From Candidatus Stahliibacteriota bacterium (GTDB taxonomy: Bacteria > Hydrothermota > UBA3073), in NCBI GenBank assembly GCA_030627085.1, contig DAOUSS010000066.1, positions 1-7,553 of the forward strand: a stretch of DNA of 7,553 bases, read 5' to 3'. Of the stretch, positions 1 to 6,024 are shown piece by piece. A program made the translations under genes and the position numbers. Each line of letters starts with the position of its first letter. The stretch's first letter is position 1. The notes beneath the pieces are model-generated. The model saw only the letters and a list, made by a program, of their open reading frames with translations. It had not been told where the DNA came from and ran no database searches.

Positions 1-123
1 TGTGCAGAAAGTCAAATTTCAACCTGGTAGTCGCAACTTTTAAGTTGCGCAAATTGAATCCAGAACAGCATCTTCTATTCGCAGACTGAAGTCTGCGGCT
101 ACCAGATCCCTACTTTTTGCACA
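1..123. repeat. Possible 123-base element with short terminal inverted repeats
   Basis: Bases 1-12 (TGTGCAGAAAGT) match the reverse complement of bases 112-123 (ACTTTTTGCACA) at 11 of 12 positions. They enclose the REP-like hairpin pair at 24-105, so the stretch is a nested inverted repeat. It could be a MITE-like or REP-derived unit. The match begins at the window edge, so the true left boundary is unknown and the arms may extend outside. There is no coding potential. Confidence 0.4.
24..105. repeat. REP-like hairpin pair (BIME-like), tetraloops TTTA/TTCA
   Basis: Two hairpins lie head to head. The first is 32-49 on the plus strand: stem CGCAACT, loop TTTA. The second is 80-97 read on the minus strand: stem CGCAGAC, loop TTCA. 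Each is preceded in its own orientation by CTGGTAG (24-30 plus; 99-105 minus), so the outer ends are also inverted repeats. A GTAG head followed by an imperfect palindrome is the hallmark of repetitive extragenic palindromes associated with RAYT transposases. The structure is read directly; assignment to the REP class is inference. Likely effects are transcript folding or 3'-end protection. Confidence 0.75.
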
Positions 124-128
124 GCCTG

Positions 129-203
129 AATAGCTTGCTATTGCCAAAACATGACAGGAGAGTTTATTCCTCTATGCATTACCAAGGTAATGCACTCCAC
201 TAC
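129..203. repeat. REP-like hairpin pair, tetraloops CTTG/CTTG
   Basis: The first hairpin is 129-142 on the plus strand: stem AATAG, loop CTTG. The second is 175-194: arms TGCATTACC and GGTAATGCA. Read on the minus strand its loop is also CTTG, and it is preceded by GTAG and TGGAG (203 down to 195). The shared loop, opposite orientations and a centre-to-centre spacing of about 49 bases (48 in the neighbouring pair) suggest that these two form one pair. The first hairpin is short and lacks a clear GTAG head, so the pairing is less certain than for the others. Confidence 0.6.
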
Positions 204-275
204 GGATGATTTTAATGCCACCATGTCGCTTTGGAACATCCCGAAAAATTAAGAGAAGAAAATTTGTGTAATTCG

Positions 276-374
276 CCTCGTTAGATGCTCCTGTCCCGCT
301 CGCCCCGTTAGATGACAAAGTCTATCTAACGGGGTAAAATGCTCGCTATCTAATGGGATGCTATCTAACGGGGT
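276..374. repeat. Cluster of five ATCTAACGGGG-type repeats with a long hairpin
   Basis: CTATCTAACGGGGT occurs at 322-335 and 361-374, with a variant at 346-359 (CTATCTAATGGGAT). Inverted copies lie at 303-313 (CCCCGTTAGAT) and 276-286 (CCTCGTTAGAT). Bases 303-313 pair perfectly with 324-334, and an inner GAC/GTC pair (314-316 with 320-322) lengthens the stem, giving a strong hairpin. The cluster ends in inverted copies, as a small insertion module might. Spacing between copies is irregular, unlike a CRISPR array. No function is recognised. Confidence 0.7.
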
Positions 375-377
375 GAA

Positions 378-400
378 CACCATTCGTGTACATTCGTGGT
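378..400 (+). repeat. ATTCGTG-type degenerate repeat (right part)
   Basis: ATTCGTG appears twice within a few bases, at 382-388 and 392-398. The same family appears at 4561-4650, and a partial copy (TTTGTGTAATTCG) lies at 263-275. The ATCTAACGGGG cluster therefore sits between two partial copies of this repeat, as if inserted into it. An AT-rich TATAAT at 400-405 belongs to the repeat and is not supported as a promoter, because no matching -35 was found. Confidence 0.5.
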
Positions 401-430
401 ATAATTTCCTATGCAATCAAGGAAAAAAAC

Positions 431-459
431 TTGACAAATACTGAAAATAAGGTTATAAT
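431..459 (+). promoter_or_regulatory. Consensus sigma-70 promoter of amrS (leaderless)
   Basis: TTGACA at 431-436 and TATAAT at 454-459 are both perfect matches to the sigma-70 consensus, with the optimal 17-base spacer. A transcript start 7-8 bases after the -10 box falls on or one base before the A of the ATG at 467. The mRNA would then have essentially no 5' untranslated region. This also argues that the open frame extending back to 386 is not translated there. It is the strongest promoter I can see in the window. Confidence 0.85.
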
Positions 460-466
460 AAACATT

Positions 467-1456
467 ATGAAAGAAGCTGAATACTATGAGAAGACTGAAA
501 ATAAGCGGGTTAGATGTACACTCTGTCCTAATTATTGTATTATATCTTTAGACAAATACGGACAGTGCCAGGGCAGAAAGAATATAGATGGTGTGCTCTA
601 TGCAACAAATTTTGGTGAGTGTACATCAATTGCAGTGGACACGATAGAAAAAAAACCTCTCTATCATTTCCATCCAGGCAAACTCATTCTTTCGGTTTCC
701 CCCAACTCCTGTAATATGAAATGTCCATGGTGCCAGAATGCGGAAATTTCACAGGAGAAGTTTCCCACAAGATTTGCGTCGCCCGAGGATATGGTGGAGA
801 TTGCCCTCAAGAATGCCTCGTTTGGAATAGCCTATACCTATACAGAACCCCTTACCTGGTATGAATATATAAAAGAGACTGGTACGATTGCAAAAGAAAA
901 GGGTCTTAAGAATGTATTAGTTACCAATGGAATGATAAATGAAAAACCCCTTCTTGAGGTTTTACCGTTGGTCGATGCACTCAATATTGATTTGAAATCT
1001 ATGAATCCCGATGTGTACAAGCGCATAATTAAAGGAGACCTTGAAACAGTTTTGAATACGATAAGGATTGCCAAAAAACATGCCCACATAGAAATTACAA
1101 ACCTTCTTATCCCTGACTTAAATGATTCTACTAATGATATAAAGATGCTTGTTGATTTTATCAAAGAGATTGGCGAAGATATTCCTCTTCATTTTTCACG
1201 CTACTTTCCTCATTACAAGTGGTCTACTCCTCCTACACCAGCCGAAACTATTATTAAGGCTTACAATATAGCAAAGGAAGAACTGATGTATGTTTATGTA
1301 GGTAACATCTTTATGTCTAAAATATCAAATGATACATATTGTCCGAAATGCAACAATCTTCTCGTGGAGAGATCATTTATGTCTGGAAGGGTGATGGGGA
1401 TTAAGGATAGAAAATGCTCGAAATGTAGTAGAGAAGCAGATATCATTTTAGAATGA
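467..1456 (+). CDS. amrS: AmmeMemoRadiSam system radical SAM enzyme
   Basis: A 329-residue cytosolic radical SAM protein resembling pyruvate formate-lyase-activating enzymes and AmrS of the AmmeMemoRadiSam system, whose substrate is unsettled. The N-terminus opens with MKEAEYYEK and a cysteine cluster (C17, C20, C24, C34) typical of the family. The radical SAM cluster motif CNMKCPWC supplies C82, C86 and C89. Family-like stretches follow: TYTEP, VTNGM, LNIDLKS and HFSRYFPHYKW. The C-terminus carries a zinc-ribbon or rubredoxin-like four-cysteine knuckle (C292, C295, C317, C320). The frame is open back to an ATG at 386. I chose 467 because family homology begins there and a perfect promoter places the transcript start at this ATG. 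No AmrA, AmrB or MEMO partner is in the window. The next gene is on the same strand, but the 119-base repeat between them makes a shared operon uncertain. Confidence 0.9.
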   Translation: MKEAEYYEKTENKRVRCTLCPNYCIISLDKYGQCQGRKNIDGVLYATNFGECTSIAVDTIEKKPLYHFHPGKLILSVSPNSCNMKCPWCQNAEISQEKFPTRFASPEDMVEIALKNASFGIAYTYTEPLTWYEYIKETGTIAKEKGLKNVLVTNGMINEKPLLEVLPLVDALNIDLKSMNPDVYKRIIKGDLETVLNTIRIAKKHAHIEITNLLIPDLNDSTNDIKMLVDFIKEIGEDIPLHFSRYFPHYKWSTPPTPAETIIKAYNIAKEELMYVYVGNIFMSKISNDTYCPKCNNLLVERSFMSGRVMGIKDRKCSKCSREADIILE

Positions 1457-1575
1457 CTAATAACCAATTTCCAATGACCAATCAAATCCCAATAACAAAT
1501 GACCTAATAACCAAATAACCCAATAACTAACCGCCAGGCATTATTTAGACATTTGACAATTAGACATTTAGAATT
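1457..1575. repeat. Degenerate AT-rich intergenic repeat tract
   Basis: The tract 1457-1530 is built from loose copies of AATAACCAA and AATGACCAAT. It is followed by CCGCCAGGCATT and then by a direct repeat of TTAGACATTT (1545-1554 and 1560-1569). Such tracts recur in intergenic regions of several candidate phyla, as far as I recall. The tract abuts the start codon at 1576. No Shine-Dalgarno is visible, and the TTGACA at 1553-1558 has no correctly spaced -10 box. Confidence 0.6.
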
Positions 1576-4539
1576 ATGGTTCTTCTCCTTCTTATCTTCC
1601 TCGGTCTGCCTCCTGAAAAAGACACCGTATTTGTAGGCAATGGCACATGGGGGCCCTATCTGCTGTCTCCTTTTGTCATTGAGAACTCCATTGATGTTAC
1701 TTTAAATGGTAATTCTGTGGCCTATACGCTTTCTCCCGACAGAGGTATTCTTTTCTTTACTCATCCCGTAGCCCAAGAAGATACTGTTAGGTGCAGATAT
1801 ATGTCTCTTCCCTTTCATCTGAAAAATGAATATCTTATAAGGAATGAGACCGAGGACACAGTATGTATTGCAGAGACAATCCTCCTCTCTGAATCATCAG
1901 ATAAACCCCAAATAAGATTTGGAGGAGAAAAGAGATTTGGTATATCACTTGGCAGCGGTAAAGACTTTTCAATAAATCAGGCAACCAAACTCTCACTTGA
2001 GGGTAAACTTTCAGAGAACATGAGAATAGAAGGAGAGTTATCCGATGAAGATCTTACTATACAACCGGAGGGGACTACACAGAATCTTCAGGATTTTGAA
2101 AATGCGTATATAAAAGTTGACGGAGAAAACTCTTCGCTTTTACTTGGGGATATTGGTTTTTATTTTGGTCCCACCTTGAATTTTGAAAAGCCTATAGAGA
2201 GGAAGGTTGAAGGGCTAAATCTGAAATTCAGCAATGTAACTTACTCCTGTAACGCAACTGCGTCCCTTGCAAAGGGTATACACAGGACTGTAAGATTTGA
2301 GGGTAGAGAAGGAAAGCAGGGACCCTACACTCTATCAGATAAAAAGACGGTTGTGCCAGGCTCGGAAAGAGTTTATGTGGATGGAAGAGAACTCAAAAGG
2401 CTTAAGGAATACCGTATAGATTATTCATCCGGGGAACTTGAGTTTACAACCATCTTTCCAATATCAGGCGGAGAAGAAATTGTGGTTTACTTTGAGGAAG
2501 GGAACGCTGATTACAAAAGAGAAATATACGGGATTGAGACTGGTATAAAAGGAGATATTTCCATAAATGCGGGTGTATTTAGAGAAGCAGACGATGGGGA
2601 ATATCCGCTTACATTATCACTTTCAGAAGGGGATAAAAAAACTATTGCCTCTTCAAAAGACTCCATTGTATGGCTTCCTGGTTCAAGATATGTAGGAGAA
2701 AACAATGGCGATTACATAATGAATGACTCCATGTTTATCTATGCAGGCTATAAAGGTGGAGACTGGAATGTAAAGTTTACTGATGCTGAAGAGGGAGATT
2801 ATGAGTATAATGGCCTTATAGGGGGTTTTGAATATGTAGGTAAAGGAAAGGGAAGATTTATTCCGTTTCTCAGAGTACCGCTTCCTCGTGCACATACGCT
2901 CTCTGTAATATCACTTAACAAACAGTCTGGTAATTCCAGAATCTCTGTAAATGGACTATTTTCAATAAATGATATCAATACTCTTCGCAGAGGAAACGAG
3001 AAATTGGGCAGTAGAGGTAAGCTTTCTTATGACAATAGGGGTGGAATATACGAATTTAAGGCATCGCTGTGGTCGAGTTCAAAAGAATTTTATTATCCTG
3101 ATAAGAGAGAGAAATGGGGGAGAGGCTATGGTGTGAATTTTAATCTAACCCCAAGATACTGGTTCCTTCTTTCGGGGTATATTGAAGGAGAAGATACTTA
3201 CAGAGGCGGTTTGGGTTTAAAAATAGGCACAGATAGAAAAGGTATTGAATATAATTGGAATAAGAGAATACAATTCGTAGAAAGATATATGAAGGGTTAC
3301 CACAGAATCAATAGTGTACTGCCTTATGTATTCGTTGGTAATATTGAAAGGGAATTTATAAGGTCAAAAAGATATGGTGCAGGTATAGCGAACGACAAAG
3401 CAGAATTTGAGATTGCGGATGAGATAAGGGATACCCTCTCCTTTACATGGGAAACCTACGAAACAACAAAAAATGCGAGGGTGAGTTTACATCCACCAGG
3501 GTTTGATCTTGGTTTCATATATAAACAGGGCAAAAGATGGGGAGAGAACGTGAATCTCTTACTTGGCAACTTGTCGGGATTCTTGGATGGTGAATATGGA
3601 AACGTACACCTTGTATATGATCTCTCGCGAAAAGAGAAGACACTATACGAGGAAATCTACTACGAGGTTGAAGAAAGAAGAGGCAATTTTTCAAGGGACT
3701 CACTCACTGGCAGATATTATCCTGACAAATATGGCAATTATGAAAGACATTATATACCGGTCAGTACTCCTCAATTGGTGAATCAATTCTTCTTCCAGCA
3801 CATAATAAGTCTCCTTCCGACAAAGAATTGCAAAGTAACTATGACCACAATTAAATCAGGTGAGGGAGATAGGATATCATTCTGGCGGAAGCAGTATGAA
3901 GTAAGCGATAGGAATTTTGCAAAGGTGTCTATCTCCTTAAAAGATAATTTTTTATTTTCATCCTACTCCAAACAGGATGTAAGAGATGGAAAGATAGTGG
4001 GTTCCTCCACGGAGAGAAGAGCAGAGGTAATGGAAGTTCTTGTAAATCCGCAGCTTGTTGGTGCCTTTTTATCTCTTGGGTATTATATGGAGAACTCAGA
4101 CGAGTCATATATGGATAGAGAGAAAATATCAAGAGAGCAATTAAAGGAGATCAGAGGGAAGATAAACTGTCCCCATAATGATATCAATGTTTCCACTGGT
4201 TTTAACTTGGGAGAACAGAACATTGAAGATTATCTGTACTCTCCATCAAATCCCAGAGTAAGGTTTCACTTTTTAAAAATATCGCCTTCTTTTCTATACA
4301 GGGAAAACAACAAGGAAATTAACGCAGGCATTGAGATAACCAACAGAAAAGAACTTAGAGGTATGTCATCAGTAGCGGTAAGGGCACTTTACCCACTCGG
4401 GATAAGTTACCTGTGCAAATTCTCTCTTACAATTATGCCTGACGGTAATGTGCACTACTGTATAAATTATGAAGGTAAGAAGAAAAGAGAGTATCCATTT
4501 GATCACAACATAAAATTAGAGGCAAGAATATTGTTTTAG
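1576..4539 (+). CDS. Large predicted outer-membrane beta-barrel protein, function unknown
   Basis: A 987-residue exported protein. A short hydrophobic stretch (residues 2-12, VLLLLIFLGLP) serves as a probable but atypical signal peptide, lacking basic residues. Three regions resemble conserved blocks of large surface proteins in FCB-like phyla: residues about 122-197 (LGSGKDFSINQ, LSDEDLTIQPEGTTQNLQDF, LLLGDIGF); about 248-308 (GPYTLSD, VVPGSERVYVDG, YRIDYSSGELEF); and about 362-447 (WLPGSRYVGENNGDY and a glycine/tyrosine-rich run ending in PLPRAHTLSV). From about 450 on, alternating polar and aromatic residues suggest amphipathic strands. The protein ends in EARILF, and a terminal Phe fits the beta-signal read by the BAM machinery. 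A remote relation to SprA-like proteins is possible but unproven. The only ATG between the upstream stop (1561) and the open frame is 1576; no ribosome binding site is visible. Function is not assignable from sequence. Confidence 0.75.
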   Translation: MVLLLLIFLGLPPEKDTVFVGNGTWGPYLLSPFVIENSIDVTLNGNSVAYTLSPDRGILFFTHPVAQEDTVRCRYMSLPFHLKNEYLIRNETEDTVCIAETILLSESSDKPQIRFGGEKRFGISLGSGKDFSINQATKLSLEGKLSENMRIEGELSDEDLTIQPEGTTQNLQDFENAYIKVDGENSSLLLGDIGFYFGPTLNFEKPIERKVEGLNLKFSNVTYSCNATASLAKGIHRTVRFEGREGKQGPYTLSDKKTVVPGSERVYVDGRELKRLKEYRIDYSSGELEFTTIFPISGGEEIVVYFEEGNADYKREIYGIETGIKGDISINAGVFREADDGEYPLTLSLSEGDKKTIASSKDSIVWLPGSRYVGENNGDYIMNDSMFIYAGYKGGDWNVKFTDAEEGDYEYNGLIGGFEYVGKGKGRFIPFLRVPLPRAHTLSVISLNKQSGNSRISVNGLFSINDINTLRRGNEKLGSRGKLSYDNRGGIYEFKASLWSSSKEFYYPDKREKWGRGYGVNFNLTPRYWFLLSGYIEGEDTYRGGLGLKIGTDRKGIEYNWNKRIQFVERYMKGYHRINSVLPYVFVGNIEREFIRSKRYGAGIANDKAEFEIADEIRDTLSFTWETYETTKNARVSLHPPGFDLGFIYKQGKRWGENVNLLLGNLSGFLDGEYGNVHLVYDLSRKEKTLYEEIYYEVEERRGNFSRDSLTGRYYPDKYGNYERHYIPVSTPQLVNQFFFQHIISLLPTKNCKVTMTTIKSGEGDRISFWRKQYEVSDRNFAKVSISLKDNFLFSSYSKQDVRDGKIVGSSTERRAEVMEVLVNPQLVGAFLSLGYYMENSDESYMDREKISREQLKEIRGKINCPHNDINVSTGFNLGEQNIEDYLYSPSNPRVRFHFLKISPSFLYRENNKEINAGIEITNRKELRGMSSVAVRALYPLGISYLCKFSLTIMPDGNVHYCINYEGKKKREYPFDHNIKLEARILF

Positions 4540-4560
4540 GAAATTTACGGATTATTTTAA

Positions 4561-4650
4561 ACACGAATTATACGAATACCTCAAATTACACGAATAATAT
4601 ATTACTGTTTTCTTATTAATAACGATTTATCTAATTCGTGGTATTTGTGT
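4561..4650. repeat. Inverted ATTCGTG-type repeat
   Basis: Bases 4561-4577 (ACACGAATTATACGAAT) match the reverse complement of 4634-4650 at 13 of 17 positions, with a further copy of TTACACGAATA at 4587-4597. It is the same degenerate family as at 378-400. It follows the outer-membrane protein gene by 21 bases and may fold in the transcript, but it has no U-tract and is not a recognisable terminator. Confidence 0.55.
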
Positions 4651-4787
4651 TCTTAAAAACTGGTGAATATCTGCGTCTAAATTTTTCTGGCTTGTGTCTT
4701 GAAAATAATTGTATCAGAACCTTACGCAAAAACCGCCGATAAGACATCAAAACAACTTCATTAGGTATTTAGACATTAACTTTTGTA

Positions 4788-4821
4788 TTTCTCCTCCGTA
4801 TGGGCTTAAAAACGCAAAATC
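4788..4821 (-). repeat. 34-base dispersed repeat, left copy
   Basis: Read on the minus strand, this begins GATTTTGCGTTTTTAAGC. It matches the plus strand at 5875-5908 at 28 of 34 positions without gaps; the first 23 positions differ at only three. The two copies are inverted relative to each other and bracket the macrodomain gene. Function unknown. Confidence 0.7.
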
Positions 4822-4853
4822 GGGGTATTTGTGTTCAAACGGACCCTCCTATA

Positions 4854-4878
4854 TATAGAGCAAACCTTTAGGTTTGCT
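4854..4878 (+). repeat. Single REP-like hairpin, tetraloop TTTA
   Basis: The arms AGCAAACC and GGTTTGCT (4859-4866 and 4871-4878) pair perfectly around a TTTA loop. TATAG (4854-4858) precedes it in the position of the GTAG head. The stem is nearly the same as that of the first hairpin at 5756-5773, so both belong to one dispersed family. Unlike the other elements it is unpaired. It lacks a following U-run and so is unlikely to be a simple terminator. Confidence 0.7.
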
Positions 4879-4891
4879 TTAGGTTTTAAAA

Positions 4892-4954
4892 ATGAAAACT
4901 GTGTTATCGTTTTTCTTCTTGTTTACATTGACCTTGCAGAAACAATCTATATAG
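4892..4954 (+). other. 20-codon signal-peptide-like ORF, possible gene remnant
   Basis: ATG at 4892 opens a 20-residue frame, MKTVLSFFFLFTLTLQKQSI, ending in TAG at 4952-4954. A lysine followed by a hydrophobic run is what the start of a secreted protein looks like, yet nothing follows. It could be a decayed gene start, a small hydrophobic peptide or chance. No clear Shine-Dalgarno precedes it, so I do not call it a gene. Confidence 0.25.
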
Positions 4955-5088
4955 ATTACTTTATATATCTATCTCTATCGTCTGATATTTAAAAGTGATA
5001 GATGGTTGTATAATCAATTGTATAAAAATATATTCGGCTGTATTGCCCAGTGTTATGAAGCGTTATGCAATAAAATTTAAGTAATATT

Positions 5089-5118
5089 TTGAGATATCCT
5101 TATAACACTTTATATAAC
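5089..5118 (+). promoter_or_regulatory. Weak promoter candidate for the macrodomain gene
   Basis: TTGAGA (5089-5094) and TATAAC (5113-5118) each match five of six sigma-70 consensus bases, with an 18-base spacer. This would give a leader of roughly 50 bases before the start at 5177. The surrounding sequence is very AT-rich, so other -10-like hexamers exist. Confidence 0.3.
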
Positions 5119-5165
5119 CGATAGTTACATTCTTTATAAACCGCAAGACAGAGTTCTAGTACTAC

Positions 5166-5173
5166 AAGGAGGG
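5166..5173 (+). promoter_or_regulatory. Strong Shine-Dalgarno of the macrodomain gene
   Basis: AAGGAGGG lies three bases before the ATG at 5177 and fixes the start. It is the only strong ribosome binding site among the four genes here; the others have no recognisable one. Confidence 0.8.
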
Positions 5174-5176
5174 CTT

Positions 5177-5680
5177 ATGTCTAAAATTGAGATTATTACG
5201 GGTGATATAACTGAGCAGGCCACAGACGCCATTGTAAATACTGCTAACAAGGCACTTGCGCCGGGTGGGGGAGTGGCAGGGGCAATACATAGAAAAGCGG
5301 GACCTGGACTATGGCAGGAATGTAAATTATTGAGGGGATGTGAGACTGGCGAAGCGAAGATTACCACAGGCCATAATCTTCCTGCTAGGTATGTAATTCA
5401 TACAGTCGGGCCTGTGTACAGTGGTTCATCCAATGCTCCTGAACTACTTGCAAGGTGTTATAAAAACAGTATCAAACTCGCATACGAAAAAGGGCTCAAA
5501 AGTATATCATTTCCATCTATATCTACAGGTGTATTCAGGTATCCTGTAGAAGAGGCTGCTAAAATTGCTATGAGAGTGATTAAAGACGCCCTGAAACAAT
5601 ATCCTGTTAAGCTTGTTAGATTCGTACTCTACGATCAGAAGACATACGAGGCGTATAAAAAGGCAATAGGGGAGGCTTGA
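5177..5680 (+). CDS. Macrodomain protein, probable ADP-ribosyl/O-acetyl-ADP-ribose hydrolase
   Basis: A 167-residue single-domain cytosolic macrodomain, about the usual length. It carries the phosphate- and ribose-binding motifs: GDIT (residues 9-12, with D10 contacting adenine in relatives), IVNTAN (19-24, with N24), GGGVAGAIHRKAG (30-42), HTVGP (75-79), and the second loop PSISTGVFRYP (113-123). Such proteins bind ADP-ribose and remove it from proteins or deacetylate O-acetyl-ADP-ribose. In MacroD/YmdB enzymes the fourth residue before IH is an aspartate (GGGVDGAIH) that supports catalysis; here it is alanine, A34, as in archaeal AF1521 as I recall it. Activity may therefore rely on other residues or be weaker. 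No ADP-ribosyltransferase or DarT-like toxin adjoins it. The gene has its own Shine-Dalgarno, stands alone, faces murJ, and lies within nested inverted repeats that could reflect transfer. Confidence 0.9.
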   Translation: MSKIEIITGDITEQATDAIVNTANKALAPGGGVAGAIHRKAGPGLWQECKLLRGCETGEAKITTGHNLPARYVIHTVGPVYSGSSNAPELLARCYKNSIKLAYEKGLKSISFPSISTGVFRYPVEEAAKIAMRVIKDALKQYPVKLVRFVLYDQKTYEAYKKAIGEA

Positions 5681-5749
5681 GCCACCCATTGTATTATTTC
5701 TTTGTTAGTTTACATAATATACATTATCAGACATTGGATGAATAACCTC

Positions 5750-5811
5750 TGTAGGGCAAACCTTTAAGTTTGCAAAAGCCTGTGTTTGCAAGGCTAAAGC
5801 CTTGCTCTACA
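5750..5811. repeat. REP-like hairpin pair between convergent genes, tetraloops TTTA/TTTA
   Basis: Outer arms TGTAGGGCAA (5750-5759) and TTGCTCTACA (5802-5811) match at 9 of 10 positions. The first hairpin is 5756-5773: stem GCAAAC with loop TTTA, flanked by a C/A mismatch. The second is 5788-5805, read on the minus strand: stem GCAAGGC, loop TTTA. Each has GTAG at its head. The pair lies in the 344-base space between the convergent macrodomain and murJ genes, where REP pairs often stabilise or help end transcripts from both sides. The rest of 5681-6024 holds only the 34-base repeat and tiny frames. Confidence 0.8.
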
Positions 5812-5874
5812 ATATTGGTATAGATTACTGCAGAACAGAGAAAGGAAATGGGGTGATGGTTTATAAAAAGGTAA

Positions 5875-5908
5875 GATTTTGCGTTTTCAGGCTCATAGCG
5901 AGGTGAAA
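5875..5908 (+). repeat. 34-base dispersed repeat, right copy
   Basis: This begins GATTTTGCGTTTTCAGGC and is the inverted partner of 4788-4821 (28 of 34 identical). It ends in GAGGTGAAA, which resembles a ribosome binding site, followed directly by ATGGCTAAACAAGTATAA at 5909-5926. That frame is only five codons (MAKQV), so it is not a gene. It may be a remnant of a gene start. Confidence 0.7.
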
Positions 5909-6024
5909 ATGGCTAAACAAGTATAAAAGCATACAAACAAATGTTTCAGATATATTTTTGCTTATTTCTATGCAAGTTATTACCTTATCATAATAACCAT
6001 TGCGGTTTCAATTGTGAATTTCTT

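Larger units (their letters stand above)
4879..5165. other. AT-rich gene-free stretch before the macrodomain gene
   Basis: This stretch is strongly AT-rich. It holds a perfect 14-base palindrome, AATCTATATAGATT (4944-4957), a TTGTATA direct repeat near 5006-5024, complementary ATCTATC/GATAGAT arms (4967-4973 and 4997-5003), one tiny ORF and a weak promoter candidate. The palindrome could be an operator, but in such AT-rich sequence it may be chance. I see no longer gene and no structured RNA that I recognise. Confidence 0.4.

Noticed and set aside
276..374. Possible CRISPR array from repeated ATCTAACGGGG units
   Set aside because: Units are about 11-14 bases, occur in both orientations, have irregular spacing (15 and 24 bases), and no cas gene is present.
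386..466. Upstream extension of the amrS frame to an ATG at 386
   Set aside because: It is read from repeat sequence and contains the promoter itself; family-like residues begin only at the Met encoded at 467.
1553..1575. Promoter for the outer-membrane protein gene from TTGACA at 1553-1558
   Set aside because: No -10 box lies at a workable distance; the bases 17 further on are the start codon, and the motif belongs to a repeat.
4859..4878. Rho-independent terminator
   Set aside because: The hairpin is not followed by a T-run, lies 320 bases past the upstream stop codon, and matches the REP-like family.
5177..5680. DarG-type antitoxin or other toxin-antitoxin partner
   Set aside because: The sequence follows the MacroD/AF1521 pattern, and no DarT-like transferase or other small partner gene adjoins it.
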